Shown here one piece after another: positions 42,072 to 59,424 of a stretch of 64,000 bases of DNA. This stretch comes from Notolepis coatsorum (Eukaryota; Chordata; Actinopteri; Aulopiformes; Paralepididae): positions 155,111,083 through 155,175,082 of the forward strand of contig OZ020585.1 of NCBI GenBank assembly GCA_963971535.1, written 5' to 3'. Below the pieces are notes generated by a model, which ran no database searches, had not been told where the DNA came from, and saw only the letters and a program-made list of their open reading frames with translations. Each line of letters begins with the position of its first letter. Position 1 is the stretch's first letter. A program made the position numbers and the translations under genes.

Positions 42072-43251
42072 GTTCATTTATTCAGCTCCACATTGAAACC
42101 AGCTAACAGTACAACCTCAGCATGCCCTTTCCACATCAGCCTGCTAAATGTTTCAGCTGACACAGCGATTCATGTCACCGGTATAGTTTGACAAACAGCC
42201 GCTCACCACAGGATTGTGATCGCCGACATCTGCATTTCATACATCTGTCATCTCCTAGAAATACCCCCCCCCTGACTGACGTCAGTGGCAGCCAGTGATG
42301 ATACCGCCTGGACACCTGATCAACCTAAGAGCATTCTCAGCCGGTATATGATTGGGCGTAACGAGAGGGGTGACCTACATGTTGTGAGGAGTCAGCCGTA
42401 CTTGTGGGGAGGTTTGGATGGAGGCAGCACCAGGGTCACGAGCCAATTAGTGGGACATGGCAGACGGGAGCCGGCTAGAATGTTGCTATTTTGAAAATGT
42501 GAGAAAACACATCTCAATTCCAGAGGACGGACATAGGTCCTCAGACCCTATGTCCCTGACATGCTTGATGCTAAACTGACTGGACAGGTGCTATCCAAGA
42601 TAATACCTGTTGTGTTTATAATCCAATAGAGAAATAGGCACATTTAAAGGGGCAAGGTACTAACACTGCCAGGGTTGGGTGTTTGATGCCCACTGGGTCA
42701 CGAAAATAGTGAAATGCCCCTTTTTAAAAGAGGGGATTTGTCCGGGATATGCCTATGCATTAATGTGCATACGAATGTAGTAACCTATGCATATAGATGA
42801 ATATGCACGCAAGCATAAACCTGTGCATACACACATAGACACATGTGCACACAGACAAACATAAACACACATTTTAATTCAGTGTCCAAAACATAATTTT
42901 TTTTGTATCCACTTTTTCTCCTCCTATTTTTCTGTATTTTTCTCCCATCCCAATTTTTGTGGTTATGCCAATTCCCCCCTCCCCTTCCTGGTCATTGTGC
43001 GCATGTACCCCCCACTGCTCGGTCTAGGGAGCCCTGAAGTCTATCAGATGCTTCCTCCGATACATAGGAGACAGCCAGCAGCCTCTTTTCACCTGACAGG
43101 AAGGACTGTAACGCGTGGGAGGATCACACTACCTTACCCAGTTCCTTCCCTCGCTGTGCAGGCGCCCTGACCGACCTGTAGGAGTCGCTGTTTACAACGA
43201 CCAGAATACCACCCACCGGCTTCCCACCCGCTGACACTGCTGTTCAATTCG

Positions 43252-43256
<5 letters not shown>

Positions 43257-43302
<46 letters not shown>
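43257..43302. repeat. TA dinucleotide microsatellite
   Basis: About 23 uninterrupted TA units. Confidence 0.95.
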
Positions 43303-43304
<2 letters not shown>

Positions 43305-43816
43305 AAAATGGCATGCTGTCATTCTCTGTATTTCTTAGGCTGTGCAGGTTTTAGGTGAAGTGTTAAGTATCACATACCTATATTCTGAATAACAATGGGT
43401 TAAGAAAATGTGTACCCCACATGTATATGGCCAAAAGGATTGTGGATTGGGCCTTTAACCTCTTAAACCCTAGCCCTATTTTCTGAAAATCCACCTAAAA
43501 ATACATACCTAAGTAAATGGAAGATTTCTCCACTTCTAGAAGAACCATTTGCATGTTCTTGGTATCTAGGGACATCTATGGATATCAGGGAATGTATTCC
43601 CAGTGTCAGAAATATTGTGTCTGTTACTAGGCTTGAGTAAATTGTAATGAACCAAAGGAGAATATCAATTATATATATATATATATTTTTTTTTTTCATC
43701 TTTGATGGTGAATAACACCATGCTAAAAATGACCAGACATGAAAAACTGAGCTCGTTCAGCACCTTCTTGAGATCACATGTACAAAGTATCTAAACAAAT
43801 TACTGATGACAGTACC

Positions 43817-45105
43817 TGTTGTGAAGGGCCAGATTAAAGCTGAGAATCTACGTTTTTATTGTTTTATATAACTTGTATATTATTTATATATATATAAGCT
43901 ATATCCCTTTAAGCCTGCGTTTGAATCCTAGTAATATTCACTTTCCTCATTGGATAATGCCCTTGACGTTCTCGGCGCCAGGCAACGCGCCCCTGAAGTC
44001 AGGTTCAAAGGCTAGTCTGGGCATGTTGGAACATGCCTGGTGCCGGCGCATTGATTCGAGACGAGAGCTGAGGCTTGGCACTAGAAAGCCACTTAAGTAT
44101 ATATATCGTGGAAGGCGCAGCAGCAGTAGTGTGATTCTAATGTAGTGTGAAGCAGTTCGTCTAAACAGAGTGTTGTGAACCTAACGTGCGAAGTGAATAG
44201 TAAAAGTGTCAGAGTTAATGCAATAACGTCAAGTTCGACTTAGCTTAATGTGAAGTAAAGAGTCGTCATTTAGTGTGAATCGTGTTACAGCAGTTCGTTC
44301 GGTATGTAGCATTACAAGCAGTTTGTTCGTTTAGTAACTAGTGAAACCTTAGCAAGTGTGCGTGGACTTAGTAATTAGTGCCAGTACACGAGGAGGGCCT
44401 AGTCGTGGAACTACTGGACATGTGCATATTGGAACCTACGGCGGCGATTGCAGAACCAGTATTGGTTGGATTATAGTGATTGTGGAACGTACTACCGTGG
44501 AGAAGAGCCTCGTTAATACCCACTGTCGTTTGGATTTAACCACCTTGAAGATCTTACCTCGGGCTAGCTTCGAGGACCGAAGCTAGCTGGCTATCGTCAT
44601 TGCTATCGAGCAATTGGATTACAGCTATTGCTTTGCTGCTGAGCATTTGGATTATAAGGACTGGATTCCGTATGAGAACCCCCTTTCTTCAAGTGAACAG
44701 ACTGAGTATCCGAACATTCTTCCTTCCTCCAGAGCTTACATCTCTGGGAGGACACCCCCTGTCTCCAGCGGTACCATCGTTTGCCCACTATAGTGCCATC
44801 CTATGCCAGGCGGTGTTTAGTCTAGTATCCCAGCTTAGGAATTATTCATTCCAACTGACTTTGCTACTGACTGACTTTATTCATATTCTTCGCCATACAA
44901 GCGCGACCCTTAATTCCCATTCTGTACAATTACTGCATAATAATAAATACTATAAATGATATTTCTTTGTCACCGTGCCGTCTTATTCTGAGTGTCTGCC
45001 ATATTATAACTGTACTTTCTGGCAAGTAATAATAATAATAATTAGCAGTGGTTTAATCTATCACAATCTTTAATACAGTCAGGGTTTTGTAACCCCTCAG
45101 TTACA
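43817..45105 (+). repeat. 5' LTR of BEL/Pao provirus 2
   Basis: It starts TGTTGTGAAGGG and ends CAGTTACA. There is a TATA-rich stretch near 43,860-43,900 and AATAAA at 44,942-44,947. Open frames inside (44,356-44,586 and 44,600-44,959) recur in the other LTR only because the LTR is duplicated. Confidence 0.9.
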
Positions 45106-45106
45106 A

Positions 45107-45124
45107 TTGGTCCTTCGAGCCGGA
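45107..45124 (+). promoter_or_regulatory. tRNA primer-binding site of BEL/Pao 2
   Basis: TGGTCCTTCGAGCCGGA (from 45,108) directly follows the LTR. It begins TGG as expected for pairing with a tRNA CCA end. The tRNA was not identified. Confidence 0.7.
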
Positions 45125-45158
45125 GGGTATCAGTAATCTTAATCATATTAATAGTGAT

Positions 45159-47152
45159 ATGGCCAGCGGCGGACACTCTCCAAACGGCTCTCCTAAACTA
45201 GAGCGCCCTAGGCGCCAACGTCAGCCCCCTCCACACTTGGAGGACTACGCTGTCGTTCTACCTCCTAGCTTATCTAAAAAGACGTTAAGCGCGGATAAAA
45301 CTAATAGCTTAAGCATGCCCAACCTAATCGACTTGTCGGCCCCACAAGTAGAGACCCTAGTGGGTTCAAACGAAACTGACTTAGCTCACGGGGGGGACAA
45401 GCGGGACATGACTTGACTATGCCCAACGACCACAGCGCCACCGAGGTGGACCTCGGAGCGCCGGGGGATAAAGACAGCGCCACCGGGATGGACCCCGGAG
45501 CGCCAAAGGATAAAGAGTGCCGCGTCTCAGAGATGGACCTCGGGGCGCGGGAGAAAGTAAGAAGCAGCGCTCTAGAGATGGACCTCGGAGCGCGTAAAGA
45601 GAACAGGTCACCACCAAGTCCTGTCAGCGCCAGATCACCCTCATCAGTGTCATCCCCCAGCGAGGCTGACCAGAGACTAGCGCAAGCCCTGATCGCCACG
45701 CTGACAGCTTCAACTGAAAGAGACCGTCTCCAAGCGCAACAACAGAGTGCGCGCAAACAGTCTGCAGTGGAAAGAGAACGTCTCCAAGCGCAACAACAGA
45801 GCGAGCGAGAACGCATCCGACTGGAAGAGAGTCGCCTCCAGGCTGACGCAGCGATGACCATCAGACTGGAAGAGAGGCGCCTCCAGGCTGAAGAAAACAT
45901 TCAGCGGGACCGCACCAACGCGCAACGCGATGCACAGCGCGACGCCGCCAATGCACAGCGCGAAACGGAGCGGGACCGCCTGCAGGCGCAGATGATGGAG
46001 CAATTACTCCAGAGGGCGACCCCCCACTCCTCCACCCGGAGCTCCCGGAGATCATCTCTACACGGGTCGAGGGCACCTTCCCCTCCCCGATCAGTCCATA
46101 CGGGACCCGACCACCGGGAAGATCCCACCTACGTCGCCGAGCAACTAACTAAGAGACTTCAAGGCCTAACGGAGGATGAGGGAGGACATCAAGCCCACCA
46201 GCACGAACCTATTTTGGACCAGGAGGCCCAGTACAGCCCCGACCTCAGCCCCGAGCCGCTGCGTTACGAACCCTCGACCCAACCCATGGGTGAGTTTAAT
46301 ACACAGTCAGCACCGAGGAGCAGTACCTGGGGGCCCGGCCTCTGGTTCCCACCCAGCACTAACCCACGACTACCCGTACGGGGAGACTCGCCCAGGAGGC
46401 CTCTCCCCCTACGCGCATCTGTGTCCCAGCCATCCATGGCATCTTACCTTGGAACACCCACGTTCCCAGACTTTACGCGTGAGGACAGAGCACAGTATAC
46501 TGAACTACGCATGTGTTTAGAGACTATCATGTCCGAGGTACACGACGAGTCTTATAAATATGCCATCCTCCTCAAGCACCTTAAAGTGCCCAGAGCGCAT
46601 AACATAGCGCTGGCATATTCGAACTCAAGAACCCCCTACTCTGATGCTCTGGTGGCCCTCGACGCGCGCTATGGACGCATATGGGATTACGTAATCCAAG
46701 AAATACGAGATATCGACCGCCTCCCCCCAGCCAAAGACAATAGAGCACTAGATGACCTCTCTATCAAGGTACAATCCCTTGTGGGGATGCTCGGGTCACA
46801 GAAGGAGAAGGGGAGATATGAACTATATGCAAATTACAACGTGGAGCGGATACTGGAGAAGCTCCCTCCAGCCCGTCAAGAGCGTTTTCGGCGGCAGAGA
46901 GACCACCGTGACCCCCACGGCCCAGAACCATCCCTCCTAGACCTGGCTGACTTCCTGGCAAGGGAGGTCAGCAGTCTACGACTAGACACGTTCGCGTGGG
47001 GTGGCTCCAACCCTAAAGATGGATCGAGGAGGTTCAATGACAACCGCCGGTCCGTGACCGTTATGCACCAGGCCGAGTCAGTGCCGCGGCACAAGAGCCA
47101 TAACACCCCCCCCCGCGAAGGGAAAGTGGAAGATTGCCTGCCAGTATTGTGA
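45159..47152 (+). pseudogene. BEL/Pao 2 Gag with homopolymer frame changes
   Basis: The ATG at 45,159 opens a basic, Pro-rich N-terminus (RRQRQPPPHLEDYAVVLP). The frame changes near the seven-G tract at 45,390-45,396 and continues in another frame. A repeat region with MDLGA phrases follows, then a long Gln/Arg/Glu coiled coil with ERDRLQAQQQ-like repeats (about 45,710-46,010), a Ser/Pro-rich linker and a capsid-like domain. A second change lies at the nine-C tract at 47,106-47,114, just before the knuckles. Both could be true indels or sequencing errors in homopolymers. Confidence 0.75.
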
Positions 47153-48539
47153 ACAGGAACATTGGCTGTCTCAATGTGACACCTTTAAGAAGTTGACTGC
47201 TGACGAAGTGAGTCAGTGGATCAAAGCGAACCGCCGCTGCTTCCGCTGCGCGCGCAGCCACATGGCAGCTGAGTGCCGCCTGAAGAAAAGATGCAGCAAG
47301 TGCGACGGCGCCCACCTGGATGTCCTACACGACAGCAACAAGCGGAGACCCGTACCACAAAGCAGCTCGAGAGCAGATGTCCTGTATATAGACCCTGCGA
47401 AGAGCGGGAGCTCCCGAGTGCTCTTGAAAGTGGTCCGAGTGCTCCTAAGCTACGAGGACAAGGTCCTGGACACTTACGCCGTCCTCGACGATGGGTCTGA
47501 AAAGACTCTCCTCCTCGCTTCCGCCGCAGCCCAGTTGGGCCTGCGGGGTACCGAAGAAACAATGACAATCCGTACTATTCGGCGAGATCTAAAGACCATA
47601 AAGGGCGAAAACGTCTCATTCACAATAGCAGCGGTCGAGCAGCCCGAGAAGCGGTACAGCATCACTAATGCCTTCACAAGCCATGACATAGGTCTGTCAC
47701 GTTATAACTACCCCATCCCACAGCTGATGGAGAAGTACGTGCACCTACGCCGACTGCCTATACCGCTCATCGACGGCGCCACCCCGACCCTGCTCATAGG
47801 CTCCGACCACGCAGACCTCATCGTCCCAACGGACGCGGTCCACATCGGACCCAGAGGCTGCCCAGCCGCGGTCAAGACCCGCCTGGGCTGGACGCTCCAA
47901 GGCCCCCTCTCCGGGTCTTCCAACCGACCGACGTCCACACGCTGCCTCTACACAAGGGTAAGCGACAACGACACCACCCTCTTGCAGCACGTCGAGAGAC
48001 TATGGACATTAGACTCGATGCCCTTCAAGAACGAACGGAAACTAGTTCGCTCCAAGGAAGACAAGTATGCCATAGCTCTCCTCGAGCAGCAGACAAAGAG
48101 GGTCGAGGTCGACGGAGTGATGAGATACGCAACTCCACTCTTGAGGCGAGAGGGGATGCCCACCCTCCACGCATCAAAAGAAGCGACACAACGCTATCTA
48201 CTGAACACTGAGCGGCGTCTAGCTAAAGACCCCCCTCAAGCAACGATATACCGCGCTGAGATCGACAAACTGATCACAGCTGGACATATAAAGAAAATCG
48301 ACGACCAAGAGGCAGACCAGACGACTGAATCCTGGTACGTGCCCCATCACAAGGTCCACCACAACGGCAAGAACCGCCTTGTATTCAACTGCAGTTATCA
48401 GATCGGACTACAGAACCTGAATAACTTGCTCCTACCCGGCCCGACACTCGGCCCCTCCCTCCTCGGCGTACTACTACGTTTCCGCCAGGACAAAGTAGCC
48501 ATCAGCGGCGACATCAAAGGGATGTTCCTACAAGTGTGA
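47115..48539 (+). pseudogene. BEL/Pao 2 nucleocapsid knuckles, protease and start of RT
   Basis: Open from the nine-C tract. It has cysteine/histidine clusters CQYCEQEHWLSQC and CFRCARSHMAAEC, then an aspartic protease with YAVLDDGSEKTLL (DDGS), and the RT N-terminal blocks VPHHKVHHNGKNRLVFN and ISGDIKGMFLQV. A TGA at 48,537-48,539 stops it inside RT, and the same frame goes on at once. It is the only in-frame stop seen in this element. Confidence 0.8.
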
Positions 48540-48542
48540 CTG

Positions 48543-51341
48543 ATGGAGGAAGACAAGCCCCTGCTGCGGTTCCTGTGGAGAGAGAGGATCGACGATGAAC
48601 AACCCTCCATCGATCAATGGGAGGTCCTCCCCTTCGGCACCACATGCAGTCCATGCTGCGCCACGTTCGCACTACAAAAGCACGTGACCGAAGACCCTGG
48701 AGCTGACGAGGAGGTCAGACAAAGCATAGAGAGGAGTTTCTACGTGGACAACTGCCTACAGAGCGTATCAACGCCAGAAGAAGCCGAAACCATCCTGCTT
48801 AAGCTCCGAGCCTCCCTGGTCAAAGGCGGCTTCGACCTTAGGCAATGGGCCAGCAGTGACCCTCAAGTACTTCGCAGCCTCTCCCCAGAGACAAAGGCAG
48901 CAAGCAGTGAGACCTGGATGGCGACCACCCCAGGTGAAGCACAGGAAATGACATTGGGCCTCGTCTGGCGCTTCAAAACAGACTCACTCCATTACAAGCA
49001 CACACCCCTGACCAAGGAGCAGGGAAGGTCGACCCCTCTACCGACCACTCGACGGAGTGTATACAGAACACTCGCAAGCCAATACGACCCGCTGGGGTGT
49101 ATCCTACCTTACACCACTCGGGCGAAGATGCTGGTGCGAGAACTGTGGGACAAGGAGCAGGGCTGGGACGACCCCATACCCGAGCACCTGGCTTCCACCT
49201 GGAGAGAGTGGGAGGGAGAACTCGACTCGCTCCAAAATGTGAACATTCGCCGGAGCTACTTCCCACCCACAGTGCGGCTGGAGACGTGTCAGATGGACCT
49301 GCACGTCTTCAGTGACGCCTCAGAAGTAGCTTACGGTTTGGTGGCTTACTTGAGAGCCCGAGAGGAGGGAGGAGAAGTACATACAGCCTTCGTCCTGGCT
49401 CGCTCAAGAATAGCCCCCCGCAAGCAACAATCTATCCCGCGTCTAGAGCTCTGCGCAGCTCTGGTAGGCGCGCAACTCGCCACGCTGATACAACGCGAAC
49501 TCACCATAACGGTGCGAAAGACAATCCTGTGGTCAGACTCCATGACTGTGCTCACATGGATCCAGTCCGATTCTTGTCGATACAAAGTCTTCGTCGGAGT
49601 CCGAGTCACCGAGATTCAAGACTTGGTAGGATCAGCGTGCTGGAGATACGTTGACACCAAGCAGAACCCAGCAGATGTCATCACACGGGGGATGTCCCTA
49701 GACGACCTCACACGTCTTAACATTTACAGTGACGGTCCTGAGTTCCTCAAGCTCCCGGAGGAGGAGTGGCCTACCCCCACACCACGGGAGGCGAGTCAAG
49801 AGGAGGCAGAGATCAAGAAGTCTATGTTCTGCGGGCTGACGCACGCCCCGGCTCCAACGGACCCGAACCTAGACGACTGCTTAACCCTTGAGAGTGCTCA
49901 GAAAAGGACATTCTTGTGGCACCACCCTGAGGTTCCCCCCACCACAGACCTTGACGCATCGAACTACGAAGAGGCTGCACTCCTTCTGCTAAGGAGAGCC
50001 CAAAGAGACTCATTCCCAGACGAACTAGACTGCCTGGAAGGGGAAAAGCCAGTCCCCTCAGACAGCCGACTCCTCACTTTGGCCCCAGAGCTCGACGCCC
50101 AGCACCTCATCAGGGTGGGTGGTCGTTTGAGACGGGCCCCGGACGTGACTGACGATGCCAAGCATCCTATCGTCCTCAACAGCCGACACAAGATAACCGA
50201 GCTGATCATACAGAAGTACGACGAGGTGGTGCACCACGCGGGGGCAGAGAGAGTCTTCGCTGAGATCCAACGACGCTTCTGGATACTCCAAGGGAGAGAA
50301 GCAGTACGTCGCTTCCAACGGACTTGCCTAACCTGTCGCAAGTGGCGAGCACAGCCCAGTATACCGATGATGGCCGACCTGCCTCCCTGCCGCCTCCGAC
50401 TCGGCGAGAGGGCCTTCCACTCCACGGGCGTGGACTGCTTCGGCCCATTCAACGTCAAGAAAGGAAAAGGGAAAAAGAAGAGGTGGGGCATTGTGTACAA
50501 GTGTATGACCACCCGAGCTGTTCATATAGAAATCCTCCAGACCATGAGTACGGACTCATTCCTCATGTCCTTCCGGAGATTTCAAGCCCGAAGAGGAACC
50601 CCGTCTGTGTTGTTGTCCGATCAAGGGACAAAGTTCAAAGGAGGGGACAGAGAATTGAGAGAGAGCTTCCTGGCTATGGGTGAAGGACTTAAGACCCGCC
50701 TCGCTCCCGCTCAGATCACATTCCAGTTCAACCCCCTGAACGCCCCTCATTTCGGGGGAACCTGGGAAAGAGAAGTCCGTTCTATAAAGACTGCTATGTA
50801 CACCGTGCTTGGGGCCCAGACTGTGGTGGAGGATGTCCTTACGACAGTCCTCACGGAGATCGAGGGCATCTTGAACTCTAAGCCCCTCGGTTACGTCTCA
50901 AGTGATGTAGCAGACGTCGACCCAGTCACCCCAAACTATCTCTTGATGGGGCGGCTGGACCCTGCCCTTCCACAGGCGGTGTACAGACATGATGAGATGA
51001 ACGGCCGAAGAATGTGGAGATACAGCCAAGTATTGGCTGACCAGTTTTGGACCCGTTTCCTCCTCCACTATCTACCATCCCTCCAAGCCCGTCAGAAGTG
51101 GGTAAAGGACAGGGACAACCTGAAGGTGGACACAGTCGTTATGATCACAGACCAGTCACTACCCCGAGCTACGTGGCCGGCCGGCCGCGTGAGCAGAGTG
51201 ATTACTGGTGCCGATGGGAAGGTCAGAGCGGCAGAAGTCATAGTCCAAGGGCGGACTTACACCCGACCTGTGGCGAAGCTGATAGAGTTGCCGAAGCTCC
51301 CTGACTCCCCTGATGACGACCATGACCCACTGACTTTGTAG
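48543..51341 (+). CDS. BEL/Pao 2 RT, RNase H and integrase
   Basis: A 932-codon open stretch in the frame of the preceding piece. The RT catalytic site reads YVDN at residues 67-70, a BEL/Pao-type variant of YxDD. RNase H has FSDASEVAYG near 256. Integrase has an HHCC region near 558-590 (HHAG, then CLTC) and catalytic blocks GVDCFGPF (about 629), LLSDQG (about 692) and GGTWERE (about 742). A C-terminal DUF5641-like tail with DQFWTRF and VVMITDQSLPRATWPAGRV follows. It ends 83 bp before the 3' LTR. Translation from the real start is blocked upstream. Confidence 0.85.
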   Translation: MEEDKPLLRFLWRERIDDEQPSIDQWEVLPFGTTCSPCCATFALQKHVTEDPGADEEVRQSIERSFYVDNCLQSVSTPEEAETILLKLRASLVKGGFDLRQWASSDPQVLRSLSPETKAASSETWMATTPGEAQEMTLGLVWRFKTDSLHYKHTPLTKEQGRSTPLPTTRRSVYRTLASQYDPLGCILPYTTRAKMLVRELWDKEQGWDDPIPEHLASTWREWEGELDSLQNVNIRRSYFPPTVRLETCQMDLHVFSDASEVAYGLVAYLRAREEGGEVHTAFVLARSRIAPRKQQSIPRLELCAALVGAQLATLIQRELTITVRKTILWSDSMTVLTWIQSDSCRYKVFVGVRVTEIQDLVGSACWRYVDTKQNPADVITRGMSLDDLTRLNIYSDGPEFLKLPEEEWPTPTPREASQEEAEIKKSMFCGLTHAPAPTDPNLDDCLTLESAQKRTFLWHHPEVPPTTDLDASNYEEAALLLLRRAQRDSFPDELDCLEGEKPVPSDSRLLTLAPELDAQHLIRVGGRLRRAPDVTDDAKHPIVLNSRHKITELIIQKYDEVVHHAGAERVFAEIQRRFWILQGREAVRRFQRTCLTCRKWRAQPSIPMMADLPPCRLRLGERAFHSTGVDCFGPFNVKKGKGKKKRWGIVYKCMTTRAVHIEILQTMSTDSFLMSFRRFQARRGTPSVLLSDQGTKFKGGDRELRESFLAMGEGLKTRLAPAQITFQFNPLNAPHFGGTWEREVRSIKTAMYTVLGAQTVVEDVLTTVLTEIEGILNSKPLGYVSSDVADVDPVTPNYLLMGRLDPALPQAVYRHDEMNGRRMWRYSQVLADQFWTRFLLHYLPSLQARQKWVKDRDNLKVDTVVMITDQSLPRATWPAGRVSRVITGADGKVRAAEVIVQGRTYTRPVAKLIELPKLPDSPDDDHDPLTL

Positions 51342-51423
51342 ATTGACCTACTCCTCACAACAAGTATGGAGCAATTAATCTGTCTCCCTTAACTAATTAG
51401 GTGCGGACTAATTAGGAGGCGGC

Positions 51424-52710
51424 TGTTGTGAAGGGCCAGATTAAAGCTGAGAATCTACGTTTTTATTGTTTTATATAACTTGTATATTATTTATATATAT
51501 AAGCTATATCCCTTTAAGCCTGCGTTTGAATCCTAGTAATATTCACTTTCCTCATTGGATAATGCCCTTGACGTTCTCGGCGCCAGGCAACGCGCCCCTG
51601 AAGTCAGGTTCAAAGGCGAGTCTGGGCATGTTGAAACATGCCTGGTGCCGGCGCATTGATTCGAGACGAGAGCTGAGGCTTGGCACTAGAAAGCCACTTA
51701 AGTATATATATCGTGGAAGGCGCAGCAGCAGTAGTGTGATTCTAATGTAGTGTGAAGCAGTTCGTCTAAACAGAGTGTTGTGAACCTAACGTGCGAAGTG
51801 AATAGTAAAAGTGTCAGAGTTAATGCAATAACGTCAAGTTCGACTTAGCTTAATGTGAAGTAAAGAGTCGTCATTTAGTGTGAATCGTGTTACAGCAGTT
51901 CGTTCGGTATGTAGCATTACAAGCAGTTCGTTCGTTTAGTAACTAGTGAAACCTTAGCAAGTGTGCGTGGACTTAGTAATTAGTGCCAGTACACGAGGAG
52001 GGCCTAGTCGTGGAACTACTGGACATGTGCATATTGGAACCTACGGCGGCGATTGCAGAACCAGTATTGGTTGGATTATAGTGATTGTGGAACGTACTAC
52101 CGTGGAGAAGAGCCTCGTTAATACCCACTGTCGTTTGGATTTAACCACCTTGAAGATCTTACCTCGGGCTAGCTTCGAGGACCGAAGCTAGCTGGCTATC
52201 GTCATTGCTATCGAGCAATTGGATTACAGCTATTGCTTTGCTGCTGAGCATTTGGATTATAAGGACTGGATTCCGTACGAGAACCCCCTTTCTTCAAGTG
52301 AACAGACTGAGTATCCGAACATTCTTCCTTCCTCCAGAGCTTACATCTCTGGGAGGACACCCCCTGTCTCCAGCGGTACCATCGTTTGCCCACTATAGTG
52401 CCATCCTACGCCAGGCGGCGTTTAGTCTAGTATCCCAGCTTAGGAATTATTCATTCCAACTGACTTTGCTACTGACTGACTTTATTCATATTCTTCGCCA
52501 TACAAGCGCAACCCTTAATTCCCATTCTGTACAATTACTGCATAATAATAAATACTATAAATGATATTTCTTTGTCACCGTGCCGTCTTATTCTGAGTGT
52601 CTGCCATATTATAACTGTACTTTCTGGCAAGTAATAATAATAATAATTAGCAGTGGTTTAATCTATCACAATCTTTAATACAGTCAGGGTTTTGTAACCC
52701 CTCAGTTACA
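51424..52710 (+). repeat. 3' LTR of BEL/Pao provirus 2
   Basis: Same ends as the 5' copy. The differences noted are mostly C/T or G/A transitions, several at CpG, for example in the CTACGCC/CTATGCC and GGCGGCG/GGCGGTG words. Confidence 0.9.
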
Positions 52711-52715
52711 GTACC

Positions 52716-54150
<1,435 letters not shown>

Positions 54151-54329
54151 GGGGTGCATTATTAAAACCTCTGCACTTGGAAGAACTACTACTCCTTGCT
54201 AAAAAAAAATACCATAGACCAATACTGTCGCTGTATAACATCAAGGCTGTAATTCTACATTATTTCCAGTAATAAGGTTATTCCTATGTTTCTGTCAGTT
54301 ACCTGGGGATGTAGTTATCTATAATATAT

Positions 54330-54333
<4 letters not shown>

Positions 54334-54403
<70 letters not shown>
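54334..54403. repeat. CT microsatellite, about 70 bp
   Basis: Pure CT run just upstream of the candidate VWC2L leader exon. Its sequence is complementary to the GA run 190 bp upstream. Confidence 0.95.
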
Positions 54404-54411
<8 letters not shown>

Positions 54412-54927
54412 CCTCCCGCACAGGAAGGGAAGCTGGAGGGACGGTAGAACTCTCATCTCGACTCCAGCGTACTATAGAACTCCAGCCCAGCATAGTAGGA
54501 CGCGCGACTGAACAGCGCTCGTGCTGAAGGCTGCCGCTCTCCAAGGTGCTGAAAGTGGGAGCGCGTCCTCCTCCACTCTTCCAAAGGACGATGAGAAAGC
54601 GCCGCTGGTGCTCTCTCCGTCCCTCCCAACATTAACGCCTGTGCTCGGACTTCTTGAAACGGGGATTTGCTGGTGATTTGCTTTTTTCCCCCTCAACACT
54701 AAAGAAATAATAAGCACCCGAAACACTAAACACACTGGATTCGGGGGTTTCATTTTACCTTCTTGTCATGCAAACTGGATGTATGCAACAAGACCGAACG
54801 CTGTTTTTTTAATATTATATACCTGCACCATTTGGAAGTATTAAAATGACTCTGGGTGACCGTGAGCTCTGGGGACAATCCAGAGCATTTTCTTAAAGCG
54901 GGTTTTTCGTCGTCGTCGTCGTCGTCC

Positions 54928-54995
<68 letters not shown>

Positions 54996-55331
54996 TTATC
55001 TTTCGATCGCATGCTTTTTTTACATTAACTGTTATTGTGTTCGTCTCCGGCGAGTCCTACGGATAACCATGAATCAGACCTACTTTTACGTGGATATCAC
55101 TTCGCTTGCACGGGAAAAGGGGTATCCGTATCTACGAATGGCTGGTGTTTAATGCCCTTAAGCATACCAAAAAGAGGGAAGGATTACCATTACTACCTTT
55201 CAGAGTCTGGTGAATATAGCCTGCCCTGTGGAAACTGAAATTGTCCATCGGCTATAGACTACTGTCTTGAACCTGTAGCCAACGCTGGGCTCTGTTGCTT
55301 CATACTAAGTGGAATCAAGCAATTGAACGCG
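54404..55331 (+). other. Candidate 5'-UTR exon of VWC2L
   Basis: This GC-richer stretch follows the CT tract and ends with a strong donor GCG|GTGAGT (55,331/55,332). It contains GTC repeats, a C homopolymer and a second CT run (54,938-54,993). VWC2L genes have upstream non-coding exons in other vertebrates (recalled, not checked). The transcription start and exon membership are inferred. Confidence 0.3.
54938..54993. repeat. CT microsatellite inside the candidate leader exon
   Basis: About 28 CT units after a GTC run and a C homopolymer. Confidence 0.95.
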
Positions 55332-58972
<3,641 letters not shown>

Positions 58973-59278
58973 CTAACACACAGGGGGCGAAATTAAAGCC
59001 TGCCGCCCGCCAGGGGCGCTCAGTTTTTACCTTTGGCGCTTGCCACTGAGAGCCCTGCCCGCCGTGTGGCGTGTGGACGTGTAGTTCATAACGATACTCT
59101 TATTTTGAAAATCTGTGCGGGTCTCATAATATCGATGGCTCCGGCAGTTAGCAGCATTCGGTTCGTATGATATTCTTATTTTGAAAAAAAACGTGGCAAC
59201 GAGTCATATCCGCCCAGCCGGGCCAGCCCTGCAGCGGGATACTATTGGCTTCTGCTCGTATCAACACAGAGCGGCCCG

Positions 59279-59424
59279 CAGCTCTAGTGCCACTGCTAAC
59301 GTTAAGCTCTCAGAATGGTAGCAGCTCGCCCGGAGCATCTAGTGCTAACGTTAAGCTCTCAGAATGGTAGCAGCTCGCCCGCAGCTCTAGTGCTAACGTT
59401 AAGCTCTCAGAATGGTAGCAGTCT
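59279..59424. repeat. Three ~48-bp tandem repeats inside hAT A
   Basis: Units contain CTAACGTTAAGCTCTCAGAA followed by TGGTAGCAG. The first unit carries a 6-bp insertion. Confidence 0.8.

Larger units (their letters stand above)
38430..43816. other. Mostly unassigned intergenic DNA
   Basis: No gene was recognised on either strand. It holds a hAT-like fragment (39,487-39,824), homopolymers (poly-C near 41,151-41,170), an inverted repeat (41,968-42,071), a possible dispersed repeat at about 42,900-43,250 that is C/T-rich and ends at a TA microsatellite, and a second TA run near 43,671-43,690. A GC-richer patch at 39,090-39,365 has a 91-codon frame without recognisable features. Confidence 0.5.
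43817..52710 (+). mobile_element. BEL/Pao provirus 2 (complete, recent; TSD GTACC)
   Basis: LTRs of 1,289 and 1,287 bp are bounded by GTACC (43,812-43,816 and 52,711-52,715). A tRNA primer site lies 1-2 bp after the 5' LTR and a purine tract AGGAGGCGGC precedes the 3' LTR. By eye the LTRs differ at about 7 bases plus one TA unit. The coding region has two frame changes at homopolymers and one in-frame stop, otherwise open. Confidence 0.92.

Noticed and set aside
44356..44959. Two open frames recurring at 51,961-52,564
   Set aside because: They are identical only because both lie in the LTRs of one provirus; no domain or codon evidence.
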